Source of the DNA: Hofstenia miamia
Lineage: Eukaryota > Xenacoelomorpha > Acoela > Hofsteniidae
NCBI GenBank assembly: GCA_900660155.1
Contig: CABFPE010000029.1
Coordinates: forward strand, 115,140 to 179,139
Reading direction: 5' to 3'
Length of the DNA: 64,000 nt
The translations under genes and the position numbers were made by a program. Shown one piece after another: positions 24,083 through 33,639 of the stretch. Position 1 is the first letter of the stretch; each line of letters starts with the position of its first letter. Below the pieces are notes generated by a model. That model was not told the DNA's origin and did not search any database. It saw only the letters and a list, made by a program, of their open reading frames with translations.

Positions 24083-25648
24083 NGCTTTGTTTATGTATGA
24101 AGAAACATACAGACTTCTTGAAGCAATAAATATTTGTGGAGGATCCATAATTGCTGTATCTTCTCCTTGAAAAGCTAGTTCACTAATTAATAGAGATATT
24201 CCTTTGTATTTATTTACTGATCCCTCGCAATTACTGAATAAGCATCTGGAGTAATTGGCTTGGTGAAAAATGCAAATTGTTGGATTTCTATGAGTCTACA
24301 GGTACGACCAAAATTCACTGTGCTTCATTTTCTCATGTAGAGACATTGTATAAATCCGAAAAGGATTCCTTGACCCAGATGTTTCCTCTGACTAGTATTT
24401 CAATTATGCCAACTTGCATAGAGAAACAAAAGGTTAATCTTACTCTCAAAGTGTTCACTGGAAGATTATTAAATACCAAAGCCATAGCAACTTCAACAGC
24501 TAAGTGTATATGTAAAATTAGTAAATGGTGTAACATTGTAAATGTTAAAGGTAGTGGTACAAATCGAAGGCTTCTAGATGATGACCATGCAGTGATATCT
24601 TCAACAAATGATAATAGTTTGGAGTTCCTAAACTAATTTTGCTAGATTTATGGCTCCTTCAAATGTTCAGAACTGGATTTGTTCACTTACTAAAGATACT
24701 AGTACTGCCTTAGAGAGTATGTGTTTAGCATTGGCTGATCTTGCATGATATCTCCTCTCAACTGATTTTTGTTTTCAGCAAGACTATGTTATGCTAGTGA
24801 TCACTTAGAAGCCCAATTCGGACATTTTAGACACAGTGCTGGTGGAACATACTATATTTCTGTTGCCAACATTTTACAAACACATAGAATTGATCTGACA
24901 AAAATTACTCTTGAGATTGGTTTTAATGATTTAGCTGAAGAAAGCCATTCTTGTAAACATTGCAAATTCGAATTAAGTGATGATGATGTTACAATTATAG
25001 AATCTCCTCCAGAAAAAATTCTCCATTTGTCTACTAATGTTTTGGAAGCAGTAGTCTATGTTTCTGGATATATAGCCTTTCAAAAATAGCAAGTATGAGT
25101 CTGATTTACTTAAAGAAAATGAACACTGTCACTTTATAAACATGCTAAACAGAGGTGGCTTAAAGTATCCTAATGATGCAATTGTCAATTTTGTATCCAT
25201 GGGCTTGATTTTTATCGAAAATTCGTCTACTGAATTCTGTAGAACAGCTTAAACACGGCATTGGATCATATTGCTTTACTTTATTTCAGTGAGCACTTCA
25301 GTACCAAATCTTGTTGTATAGATTAACAAATATTTTGTTAAACAATTATTGTAAATCAGTTGTTGATAGCAATATTTGAAGATCTAAAAAGTTAAAGATC
25401 ACCAAATTTCAAAATAAATGATGTTTATTTAGTTTTTTGTCATTTATCCGTAATATATATTCCCAGAATTTAAATAATATATAATTTGCAGATCAGCCCC
25501 AAATAATTTCTTTCAATTTTACGTAGCATGGCCTGGTGTTGAGGTAGCCCTGGTTATAGTTAAATTCAAATCCCATTTTTTTAATTAGACTTATTGTTGT
25601 TTAGATAAAAATTATAACAGTTGTGATTACATATTAAAGAAATTTTAA

Positions 25649-26265
25649 AAAAACATTCAAATATATTTCGACTTACAAAGTCATCGTCAGTTTTACAAAT
25701 AATTCCCTCTAAATTTACTTGATTTTATAGCAATATTTCATTTCACTAAATCTTAATTATTGGTAACAATAGTTTATGTATATAAACTTCTTTCGTATTT
25801 AGACTTGGTTGAAATGATCTTGTTAAAATGCTTTCAGTGATTTTAAGATATTTTGCATCGGTATTCTTTAAAATTTTTACATCATAACTTAGTCCACAAT
25901 TTTTAAGGTGTTTTGAAATGGTTGAATTAGTTTCATGTACTTTTGTTCTTCTGCTTAGTTGACGACCACAATATCCGATATAATCTCACCACATGTGCAT
26001 TGAATCTTATAAATTACATTAGATTTATCGGGCATGCTAGTTGTTGATTTAAGGCCAAGCTTTGCATTAAGTTTGTGGATCTTGTAAACAAATCTTACTT
26101 TTTCTTTTATTAATTCGATCTTTTTCATTTGATGTATTACATTTGTTGTATGTATTCCTCGATAGTGGATTTTAAATACATGTTCAAAGTTTTGTGAATA
26201 CTTTTTTTCTTTGTCATTCGTGACTATTTCTGAAATTGTAAGTCGAAATATATTTGAATGTTTTT
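25649..26265 (-). mobile_element. Penelope-like element fragment bounded by 30-bp inverted repeats
   Basis: 25649-25678 and 26236-26265 are perfect inverted repeats of 30 bases (core CATTCAAATATATTTCGAC). Between them the minus strand encodes a GIY-YIG endonuclease. Penelope-like elements are known for terminal repeats in direct or inverted arrangement and for 5' truncation. The unit interrupts long-repeat copy D, whose sequence resumes outside. Confidence 0.65.
25735..26215 (-). pseudogene. GIY-YIG endonuclease domain of a Penelope-like element
   Basis: Reading leftward on the minus strand: a Lys-rich linker (VRFVYKIHKLNAKLGLKS), then NVIYKIQCTCGE and YIGYCGRQLSRRTKVHE, then HLKN.., KITESI and FQPSLNTKE. 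The CTCG/YIG pair with the following GRQL.RR.K.HE and the Glu-bearing helix is the GIY-YIG nuclease signature of Penelope-like retroelements. A frame change between CTCGE and YIG splits it; no reverse transcriptase domain remains. Confidence 0.75.
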
Positions 26266-26699
26266 GTTAAAATTATTAAAAATCCTTAAAAATGCTCAAT
26301 TAAAGAAATTGTGGAATAATTTAGATTGTGAAGAGAAAATAGAAAAAATTCAACTAATTTAAAGAAAACCTAATTTAACAATGTACACTAGGAGGCCGTA
26401 ACACACTTCATGCATTTGAAACATCTAATATATAATACCTATATAAACATTCACACAAACATTGAAAAATATATTTTATGCTTATTTGATTTGTAATAAC
26501 TCCAAGAGCTGTCATGTAAGTATATTATTATAGTTAAAAAGGCACAATTTTTAAGTATAAATTCAAAGAGTTTAAATTTAAGCATTTCTGTGTAGTTATT
26601 TTGCTTTTTATTTACTTTTTAGGCTAATTAATAACTGTTGTAGTAAGAGTAATTAGAATAATTATTTAAAAAAGTAATTAAAATGCAATCTATTTTACA

Positions 26700-27160
26700 A
26701 TATTTAATATAGAAAATTCATGTGAATTTAATTTGTGCATTCCTTATACACTGAGGAAAAATTAAATGCACAATCATTGACGTAATTGTCACTTAATACA
26801 CTGTTAAAATCTCAATCAAAATTATTTCCAAATGATTGCCAGTCCTTTTTTCTCAGTCAACTCCTCTAGCACTTTCTTCTTCATATGCACAAAATTTGTG
26901 AATCATTGCTCTGAACAACACAATGTGCTGTTTATCTAAATAAAATTGAGATCTTTTAGCACATCCCCCCTTGTTTTTGGCATCCTGAATACAAAACTCT
27001 ATAGTATTAATTCTAATAATACTAAATAATAACTAAGCTAGAGTGAATATCTTTTAGTTGAAATATACATAAAACAATTCAATTCTATTAAAAAAATTCA
27101 ATGAAAAAGGGTGAAACTATCTCATATGAGTAAAACTATGATTAATATATTGAGCTTTGC
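26700..27160. other. AT-rich stretch, no gene seen
   Basis: No reading frame or repeat of note besides short A/T runs. Confidence 0.4.
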
Positions 27161-27161
27161 G

Positions 27162-27206
27162 GGGACATGGCCCCCCTAAACTTCAAATGCAAACCACGGG
27201 CCTGAT
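27162..27206 (-). repeat. hAT-like terminal sequence, inverted
   Basis: On the minus strand it starts CAGGCCCGTGG and runs through GGGGGGCCATGTCCCC, the same design as the end at 11862. Flanking 8-mers of the two ends do not match. Confidence 0.35.
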
Positions 27207-28320
27207 CCTTGTGTTCCAATAACCTTATATTGGCAATGTTGCAAATCAGAATTATAAGTGTTTTTAAATTCATTATCAAATTTTATTCCTTTAATTTTAT
27301 CATTGTCATCAGTATTTAATTCAATGTCATTCCAAAATAGATCATTTGTGTCAAAATATATATTATTTAAGGAAAAAAGTTTTTCTTCTAGTACTAAATT
27401 GTGTACAGACAATACACCAAATTTACTAATTTGGAAATAAAAATTTTTGATTTTTCACAGACTACTACAAATCTTATTGTTTTTAGACGGCATGCTTCTT
27501 TTAGTAAAGTAAATAAAGTCAAATTGCTAGACAAAATCTCAGCACTTCTAAAAACATATTTACCTCTAAAATGTACAAAAGTATTAATTATGGTACAGTA
27601 TACATCATTTTTTAAATGTAGCATATTATAATGATTTTTTGATAAGATACAAATTCCTGAAAGTGAAATGTAACTATGTGCATCTCTAACATAAATATAA
27701 CCATTTTCTATTGAAATTTTGTCAAAAATTTTATCACCATAGGTAGGAAAATCTAAAGCTTGCTTATGGCTTTCAGTTTTATAAAATTGATTTTTATAAG
27801 CAGCTCCAGTAGTTTCCAATTTTTTTATCAAACCAAATAGTCAGATTTTTTCAGAGAATTGTGAAAAGACATAAGCCTTTGTAAGACCATGTTAATAATT
27901 CTCTGCAAATTTTATCCCGTTTTCTGTTCTTAAAAATAATTATATATGGTTTTGGTACTTGTCTTCTAGATTTGAATAGAAATTATGCATAGACTCAATA
28001 CTACATAATTGAGTGTTGGATTGCTTAATAATTTCCTAAATTTTGTTTTCATAGTTTGCAAGTCTTTTTTCTATGTAATTTTCCCTCTGTTGTTTGTTTA
28101 TAGTGTCTCTTCTTTCTTCGCCTTTAAGAACATTTATAATTTAACTCTTTATTGAAAAGATTATACCCTGATGTATATAACTTATCATTTTCAATTTGAT
28201 TTATTTTATATATTAAAATCTTGATTTCTGTTTCTATGTTATTGCTATCATTTACTTGATAAGAATGTGTAATTTCAGGTATTCAACTATTATTAAATCC
28301 CATTTATATGAGGAAAAAAT
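27176..28320 (-). pseudogene. Unrecognised degraded coding relic
   Basis: The minus strand carries consecutive coding-like frames: 27394-27831 (145 codons, with the phrase DFPTYGDKIFDKISIENGYIY in two parts), a downstream acidic stretch 27176-27412, and an upstream Asn/Lys-rich stretch to about 28303. Frame changes near 28140, 27835 and 27400 separate them. Hydrophilic, no motif I can name. It may belong to the hAT-ended unit whose terminus lies at 27206. Confidence 0.35.
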
Positions 28321-28339
28321 TGATGAGAAAATTTGCACA

Positions 28340-28680
28340 AAATGACTAAAAAATAATGCTTTTTTCGTCCTCATTTGTATTCAGAACCATTTGCTGGTAA
28401 TTAGTGCAGGATGCTTTTGAATAATGTTAACCATTTTGATTTCACATTATAGCAAGAAGATCTTATCCAATCTTGCAAGTTTTCCTATTTTGCAAAATAC
28501 TCAAAAATTCAATTCTGTGCAAAGTATCAGAAGCTATGCATTCCGATTTCAGTGAAATGTGAAATTAGATTTGCAAAGTTGACGAATCTTCCTTTTATCT
28601 CTGTGAGGCAATGGTTGTCAGCTGAAAGGAACTATGTTGCCTGTTGTTATTTGTACACTACCGGTATTTTGTGAAATGTA
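28340..28680. repeat. Stretch partly repeated after the N gap
   Basis: 28566-28678 is about 88 percent like 30412-30530. The mariner element starts right after it at 28681. No gene is seen. Confidence 0.6.
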
Positions 28681-29411
28681 TCGGGTGTCCCAGAAATAGT
28701 TGTTAATTTGAATATCATAGTATATGTGTAATAAATCCACTCGCACCTGCTGTTGTTCATTAAATGTTTGCATGCATATGTGGCTTTATTTAAATGGATC
28801 CATAAATCAATATATTATTTAGCACATGATTTGAAATTGAACTTCCGCTAAGCGACAAATTGTGTCTTGTGAAGCATTATTATCAGAATGGAGAATCCGT
28901 TACTGCTGCTGTACGTGCGTATCATTATGAAAAGGGCATCAAAAATAAACATCAACAGCTTGCCTTATCTTCTGTACAGTATATGATCAATAAATTTCTC
29001 CATACTGGGTCACTAAACAAGACAACACCACCTGGTCGAAATGCAAATAGTGAAAACGTTGATTTGGTCAATGCAGCTCTCCCAATGCAATCTGTCCGAG
29101 CAATGTCTTCTGCATGTGGTGTATCAAAATCGAGTGTTCATCGAATTGTGACAACACAAATAGACTTGTTTCCATACAAAAAACAGTATCTTCATTACAT
29201 TCCCGCCAGTGCACAAACTGAAAGGCTCGAGTTTTGCAACAAATTATTGGCTAAGCATAGTGAATCACCGAATTTTATTCACAATATTTTGTTCACTGAT
29301 GAGTCAACATTTGATTGCAACATCCACCTGAATAAGCAAAACAATCGCATTTGGTCACCGAAGAGTCTGGGCCCACCATTGTCTGCAGGTTGTGAAGTGA
29401 AGCACTTCCCA
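28681..29411 (+). mobile_element. Tc1/mariner-family transposon, 5' part up to the gap
   Basis: It begins TCGGGTGTCCCAGAAATAG directly after a TA dinucleotide (28679-28680), the usual mariner target. The start resembles the terminal repeat of the small mariner at 62831. The element runs into 1000 Ns, so its right end is not visible. Confidence 0.7.
28830..29411 (+). CDS. mariner-like transposase, N-terminal half (truncated by gap)
   Basis: An uninterrupted frame of about 190 residues. It holds an N-terminal helix-turn-helix of the DUF4817 type (LVKHYYQNGESVTAAVRAY...), a GRN linker, a second helix-turn-helix ([19 protein letters not shown]) and the start of the DDE domain with ILFTDESTF, where the first catalytic Asp lies. 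Family enzymes bind the terminal repeats and move the element by cut and paste. The true start is unclear: in-frame sequence upstream reads FEIELPLSDK without an ATG. The second half is hidden by the gap, so I cannot say whether the gene is whole. Confidence 0.8.
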
Positions 29412-30411
29412 NNNNNNNNNNNNNNNNNNNNNNNNNNNNNNNNNNNNNNNNNNNNNNNNNNNNNNNNNNNNNNNNNNNNNNNNNNNNNNNNNNNNNNNNN
29501 NNNNNNNNNNNNNNNNNNNNNNNNNNNNNNNNNNNNNNNNNNNNNNNNNNNNNNNNNNNNNNNNNNNNNNNNNNNNNNNNNNNNNNNNNNNNNNNNNNNN
29601 NNNNNNNNNNNNNNNNNNNNNNNNNNNNNNNNNNNNNNNNNNNNNNNNNNNNNNNNNNNNNNNNNNNNNNNNNNNNNNNNNNNNNNNNNNNNNNNNNNNN
29701 NNNNNNNNNNNNNNNNNNNNNNNNNNNNNNNNNNNNNNNNNNNNNNNNNNNNNNNNNNNNNNNNNNNNNNNNNNNNNNNNNNNNNNNNNNNNNNNNNNNN
29801 NNNNNNNNNNNNNNNNNNNNNNNNNNNNNNNNNNNNNNNNNNNNNNNNNNNNNNNNNNNNNNNNNNNNNNNNNNNNNNNNNNNNNNNNNNNNNNNNNNNN
29901 NNNNNNNNNNNNNNNNNNNNNNNNNNNNNNNNNNNNNNNNNNNNNNNNNNNNNNNNNNNNNNNNNNNNNNNNNNNNNNNNNNNNNNNNNNNNNNNNNNNN
30001 NNNNNNNNNNNNNNNNNNNNNNNNNNNNNNNNNNNNNNNNNNNNNNNNNNNNNNNNNNNNNNNNNNNNNNNNNNNNNNNNNNNNNNNNNNNNNNNNNNNN
30101 NNNNNNNNNNNNNNNNNNNNNNNNNNNNNNNNNNNNNNNNNNNNNNNNNNNNNNNNNNNNNNNNNNNNNNNNNNNNNNNNNNNNNNNNNNNNNNNNNNNN
30201 NNNNNNNNNNNNNNNNNNNNNNNNNNNNNNNNNNNNNNNNNNNNNNNNNNNNNNNNNNNNNNNNNNNNNNNNNNNNNNNNNNNNNNNNNNNNNNNNNNNN
30301 NNNNNNNNNNNNNNNNNNNNNNNNNNNNNNNNNNNNNNNNNNNNNNNNNNNNNNNNNNNNNNNNNNNNNNNNNNNNNNNNNNNNNNNNNNNNNNNNNNNN
30401 NNNNNNNNNNN
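29412..30411. other. Assembly gap of exactly 1000 N
   Basis: A placeholder-sized run of N; any reading frame drawn through it is meaningless. Confidence 0.99.
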
Positions 30412-30530
30412 TTTCAAAGTTGACGAATCTTCCTTTTATCCCTGTGAGGCGATGTTGTCATCTGTAAAGAACTATGTTGCCTGATGTTTTCTGCATTATT
30501 TGTACATAACGGTATTTTGTGAAATTTATA

Positions 30531-31090
30531 TTTAAGAATAGAATATTGTTTCATGTCTCTTTTGATAGTAAGCATATATACCTCGGAACTTACAACCCCT
30601 TACAACCTGTATTTCATAAAATATGAATAACTTCATGTACCTTAGTGAAATTGTTCATTTAATTCAATGTGATGGCAGTTTATAACACTGTAGTAGTAAT
30701 ACATACAAGGTTGTCGTTGATATTGATTTGAAGTAAATTGAGTTGACTTAGAAATTGTTAAAATTTAAATGTTAATGTCATAAAATATAATGTACATACT
30801 GCATTAAATCATATCATGTATTTTATTTTCCATGGCATTTTAGCCAAATGACGAGAATAAAGGCGATGCATTCTCAATAAAGAATCAGCACACTACTTTT
30901 TTGTTAAAAAGAAAAATTTAAGGTCTTAGAGAACCTAAGGTTCAGAAAATACTTGAGAGCAACAACTAAGGCAAACATTTTGTTTTCTTTAGAGAGAGTG
31001 CTTAATTTTCGTTAACAGGCACTGTGCGCAAAGAAAGAGTTCGTGGTGCACTTGAATGCGTACGGAATAGTGTTCTTTGATATCACAAAA
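30531..31090. other. Intergenic AT-rich stretch, no gene seen
   Basis: No coding frame or repeat recognised. Confidence 0.4.
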
Positions 31091-31092
31091 AT

Positions 31093-32022
31093 CTTGTTCC
31101 GGTCCCGTCTGGTACCGTACCATTAAAATTGATACATTCCCAATGTCATGAATCAAGGCCTAATTTAATCACGGCCTGGCAATTTGTAGTACAAAAAAAG
31201 AAAAGTAGCAATAAATACGTTTGCAAGTATGGAACTGATGTAAAATTTTATCCAAATATGCAATACAAAGAATAGCAAAAATTTCCTCCAAATTTGTGTA
31301 GCTACAACCATTGTATTGTTTTCCCAACAAAAAAAGGGTTCCTCAAGCAATTAAAGGGTTTCACAGGCAAAGAATCAAATTTAATTTCTAGAAATATTTC
31401 ATCTCAAAGTAGAAAGGTTAGATCTACATTTCTGCTTGTACAGATTTAATAAAATTTGTTATGCAAAAAATGATTTTTATTGTTAGTGGCCTCATTATAT
31501 TTGAGTATGGTTTTTGCAGTTTACAAAAAATTAAAGCGCTTCAAAAAATACATAGATGTGTAAAATAGCTAATTCTTTGATTTTGTTATTTAAAGTGACT
31601 TGCTGTATCAAATGCTGGTCCGTGGTGAAGTGTGTTTGTGGCCTCATTTTTGTTAGTGTTACTGCAAATCGCTAGGCCGTGATTACAGTAGGCCTTGCAT
31701 GAATCCAATTACGGGTACCATTTAATCCCACCCTACGGCTACCTCAAACCGTTAAAAACGTTAAGAAAATACAAAATAATCCATCAATTTCTCATAAACA
31801 TTGACAGGATCTATGTGTGCTCTTTGATTTATTAATTTTTGGCCCAGATGCATTAAATGGTTGATCTGACATATCCTCAAAGCCCTTAATAGTCAAATAT
31901 GATCAAGCAACTTAAATCCCGATAACTCTAAGGATTTTTAAAGTATTACCGATCCCGTACTATACAATACCATATTTTTAGTCCGATACCGATATCGTAC
32001 CGATGAGACTGGTACTGGCAAG
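31093..32022. repeat. Nested inverted-repeat element (MITE-like)
   Basis: The inner arms 31146-31180 and 31671-31706 are inverted copies sharing AATCACGGCCT and CAAGGCCTA. The outer arms begin CTTGTTCCGGTCCCGTCT at 31093 and end AGACTGGTACTGGCAAG at 32022, imperfectly inverted and rich in GGTACCG. The interior has no coding capacity. This looks like a non-autonomous DNA transposon, possibly one inside another; no clear target duplication. Confidence 0.55.
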
Positions 32023-32049
32023 GTCATGGCACCACAGACCTCCAGTATG

Positions 32050-33000
32050 GTCGTGCGCAGATAACTTAAGTTGGCTGTGGGTCATTAGATAAAAGCGCTT
32101 AAAAAATAATTTTAAACGCCTGAGTTAGGATTAGATATTATTTTGTAATATTTCCAGGCATTTTTTCGATTGATTTATTTTCTCAAGGTTTTTCTTCATA
32201 AGAACTTCAACAAATGAGAATAACTTTCTGCAAGGATTTGCAGAATGTCTAGAGATTTATTAGTAGATTTTTTTAGGAAGTTGGTCTTCGTAGTTAGTGA
32301 TATCAATCCCAATGAAAATCACGGAAGCTTGAGATTTTTAAGGGAATAATTGATACTTATACAGCTACAATTATAAATCTAGGCAGTCACAATTAATTGC
32401 GTTGTAATGCACGCTCAAATAATTGCATATCATCAAACATTAAAAACCTTAAAAAACCATTGGGCTTTGTTTAGATGGGTAGAATGGACACGTCTTAAAT
32501 GTTTCTTTTCAATCCAATTGAAATTCATGAATTTTACAAGTATATGGGATAGACTTCGCTCTTTCAAGAAAAATGAGAACTATTTAAAAACATGTAATAT
32601 GCAAGCTCTGAACTTAAAACTGCCAACAATAAGATATTTTTTGTTTGTAGCACCCGAAGAGACACCACTAATTCTAATGTATCAAAAAAAACTATTAGCT
32701 AATGGTTCTTTTAAAGTGCACTTTAATATTTTTCAGACAAACTCAAAAACTACTTTCGTATCAGAAAAACGAAAAATAATGAGAACTTGGACATACAAAT
32801 AGATTCCGAAATTTTTTTCTTATTTCCAAATCAATTTCTTCCTTCTCCTTCTCTCCCATCTAGAATTTCTCCCTGACTATTACAGTTTATATATTGTTTT
32901 TTAAAAATTGCACAAAATTTGGTCCAATCCCAGTTCAGGACCAATTAAATATTAAAACGTACCCCAGTTTTGAATCAAAAATTAAAGCCTCGCAAATCTT
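32050..33000. other. Intergenic stretch, no supported gene
   Basis: A 131-codon plus-strand frame at 32407-32802 has no recognised motif or coding signature and is probably chance. Confidence 0.35.
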
Positions 33001-33078
33001 TGTGTGGGTAGTTCTCATGACTATTTTAAAATTTGTTTTCTTTGATTTGTGATGGCAGCCATGAGAACTACCCACACT
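33001..33078. repeat. Perfect 18-bp hairpin
   Basis: 33002-33019 (GTGTGGGTAGTTCTCATG) is the exact reverse complement of 33060-33077, with a 40-base loop. Weaker pairing continues outward. Could be a tiny MITE, a structured RNA or a miRNA-like hairpin. Confidence 0.7.
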
Positions 33079-33219
33079 GTAATCTGTGAAGCTCATTAAA
33101 TATAAAACAACATAATAAGGAAATCATTTTAAATAAAAAATAAAACTTGGGAAAAATGAAATGAAAGATTTTTTAGTGTAATCAATATAATTAACTATTG
33201 TAATATATTGTAAATATTT

Positions 33220-33258
33220 TTACAGCAATATAGATATATANATATATATATATATACT
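33220..33258. repeat. (TA)n microsatellite with an N
   Basis: A simple TA/GATA run interrupted by the single N at 33241. Confidence 0.85.
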
Positions 33259-33639
33259 TAATTTTAGGCGCTTTGTATAACTATCATTTCGAAAATAATT
33301 ATATTTTAAGAAAGTAACTGGCTAATTTTGTTGATATTTAATAAAAGTTTCATCTGTAATCATGAGCCGACTGGATGTGGATAAATATTTATCGAATATA
33401 ACTGTGTGCCTTGCTTAGGCGCATGAACTCGCAAATTAGTGGATTTCGTTGAAATAAGAAAGGAATATATTGTTGCCAAAATTATAATATTGTTGACATA
33501 AAAAGAAATTTTTTTATGATTTGAATTGATATCAAATGATATCAATTAACAACCGTCTGTTGATTTGATTTGTTGTGATGCGCAAATTTCCATATCAACT
33601 GCAATTGGTAATGTATTAGAAGTAACATTTTTTAACATC

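Larger units (their letters stand above)
21640..25090 (+). pseudogene. P-element-like transposase with THAP domain (degenerate)
   Basis: About 21655-21880 encodes a THAP zinc-finger-like DNA-binding domain (NCCVALYT..., later VCALHW as the C..H pair). About 22517-22700 gives the segment before the catalytic core (LVLPSVRILQRLTSK). About 23080-23215 has FLIIDEIYVASGIEYFGGKIVG, the RNase H-like start with the catalytic Asp region of P transposases. About 24277-24640 and 24769-25089 give the later part (EAQFGHFRHSAGG, YVSGYIA). Stops and frame changes occur throughout (for example near 21950, 22143, 23225, 23357 and 24747), so no full protein is made. Some breaks could be introns. Confidence 0.82.
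21412..25552 (+). mobile_element. P-type (THAP) DNA transposon with perfect 24-bp terminal inverted repeats
   Basis: The left end 21412-21435 starts CAGGGCTACCTCAACACC; the right end 25529-25552 is its exact reverse complement over 24 bases. A subterminal GAAATTATTTGGGG motif near 21455 is also inverted near 25500-25520. The flanks TGTTAGAG and GTTATAGT resemble but do not equal an 8-bp target duplication, the size P elements make. Inside are THAP and P-transposase coding relics. Without the duplicated 290 bp and the 520-bp foreign piece between the Ns at 23562 and 24083, the element would be about 3.3 kb, a normal size for the family. Confidence 0.88.
21033..26700 (+). repeat. Long low-copy repeat, copy D, split by two insertions
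   Basis: The pieces 21033-21411, 25553-25640 and about 26370-26520 align in order with the uninterrupted stretch 60541-61200. The P-type transposon (21412-25552) and the Penelope-like fragment (25649-26265) sit in the breaks. The copy at 60.5 kb therefore acts as an approximate empty site for both insertions. Confidence 0.7.

Noticed and set aside
28860-30467. 535-codon open frame on the plus strand
   Set aside because: Two thirds of it is the 1000-N gap; only the part before 29412 is real (mariner transposase).
32407-32802. 131-codon plus-strand frame
   Set aside because: No recognisable domain, basic and aromatic composition as expected by chance in AT-rich DNA.
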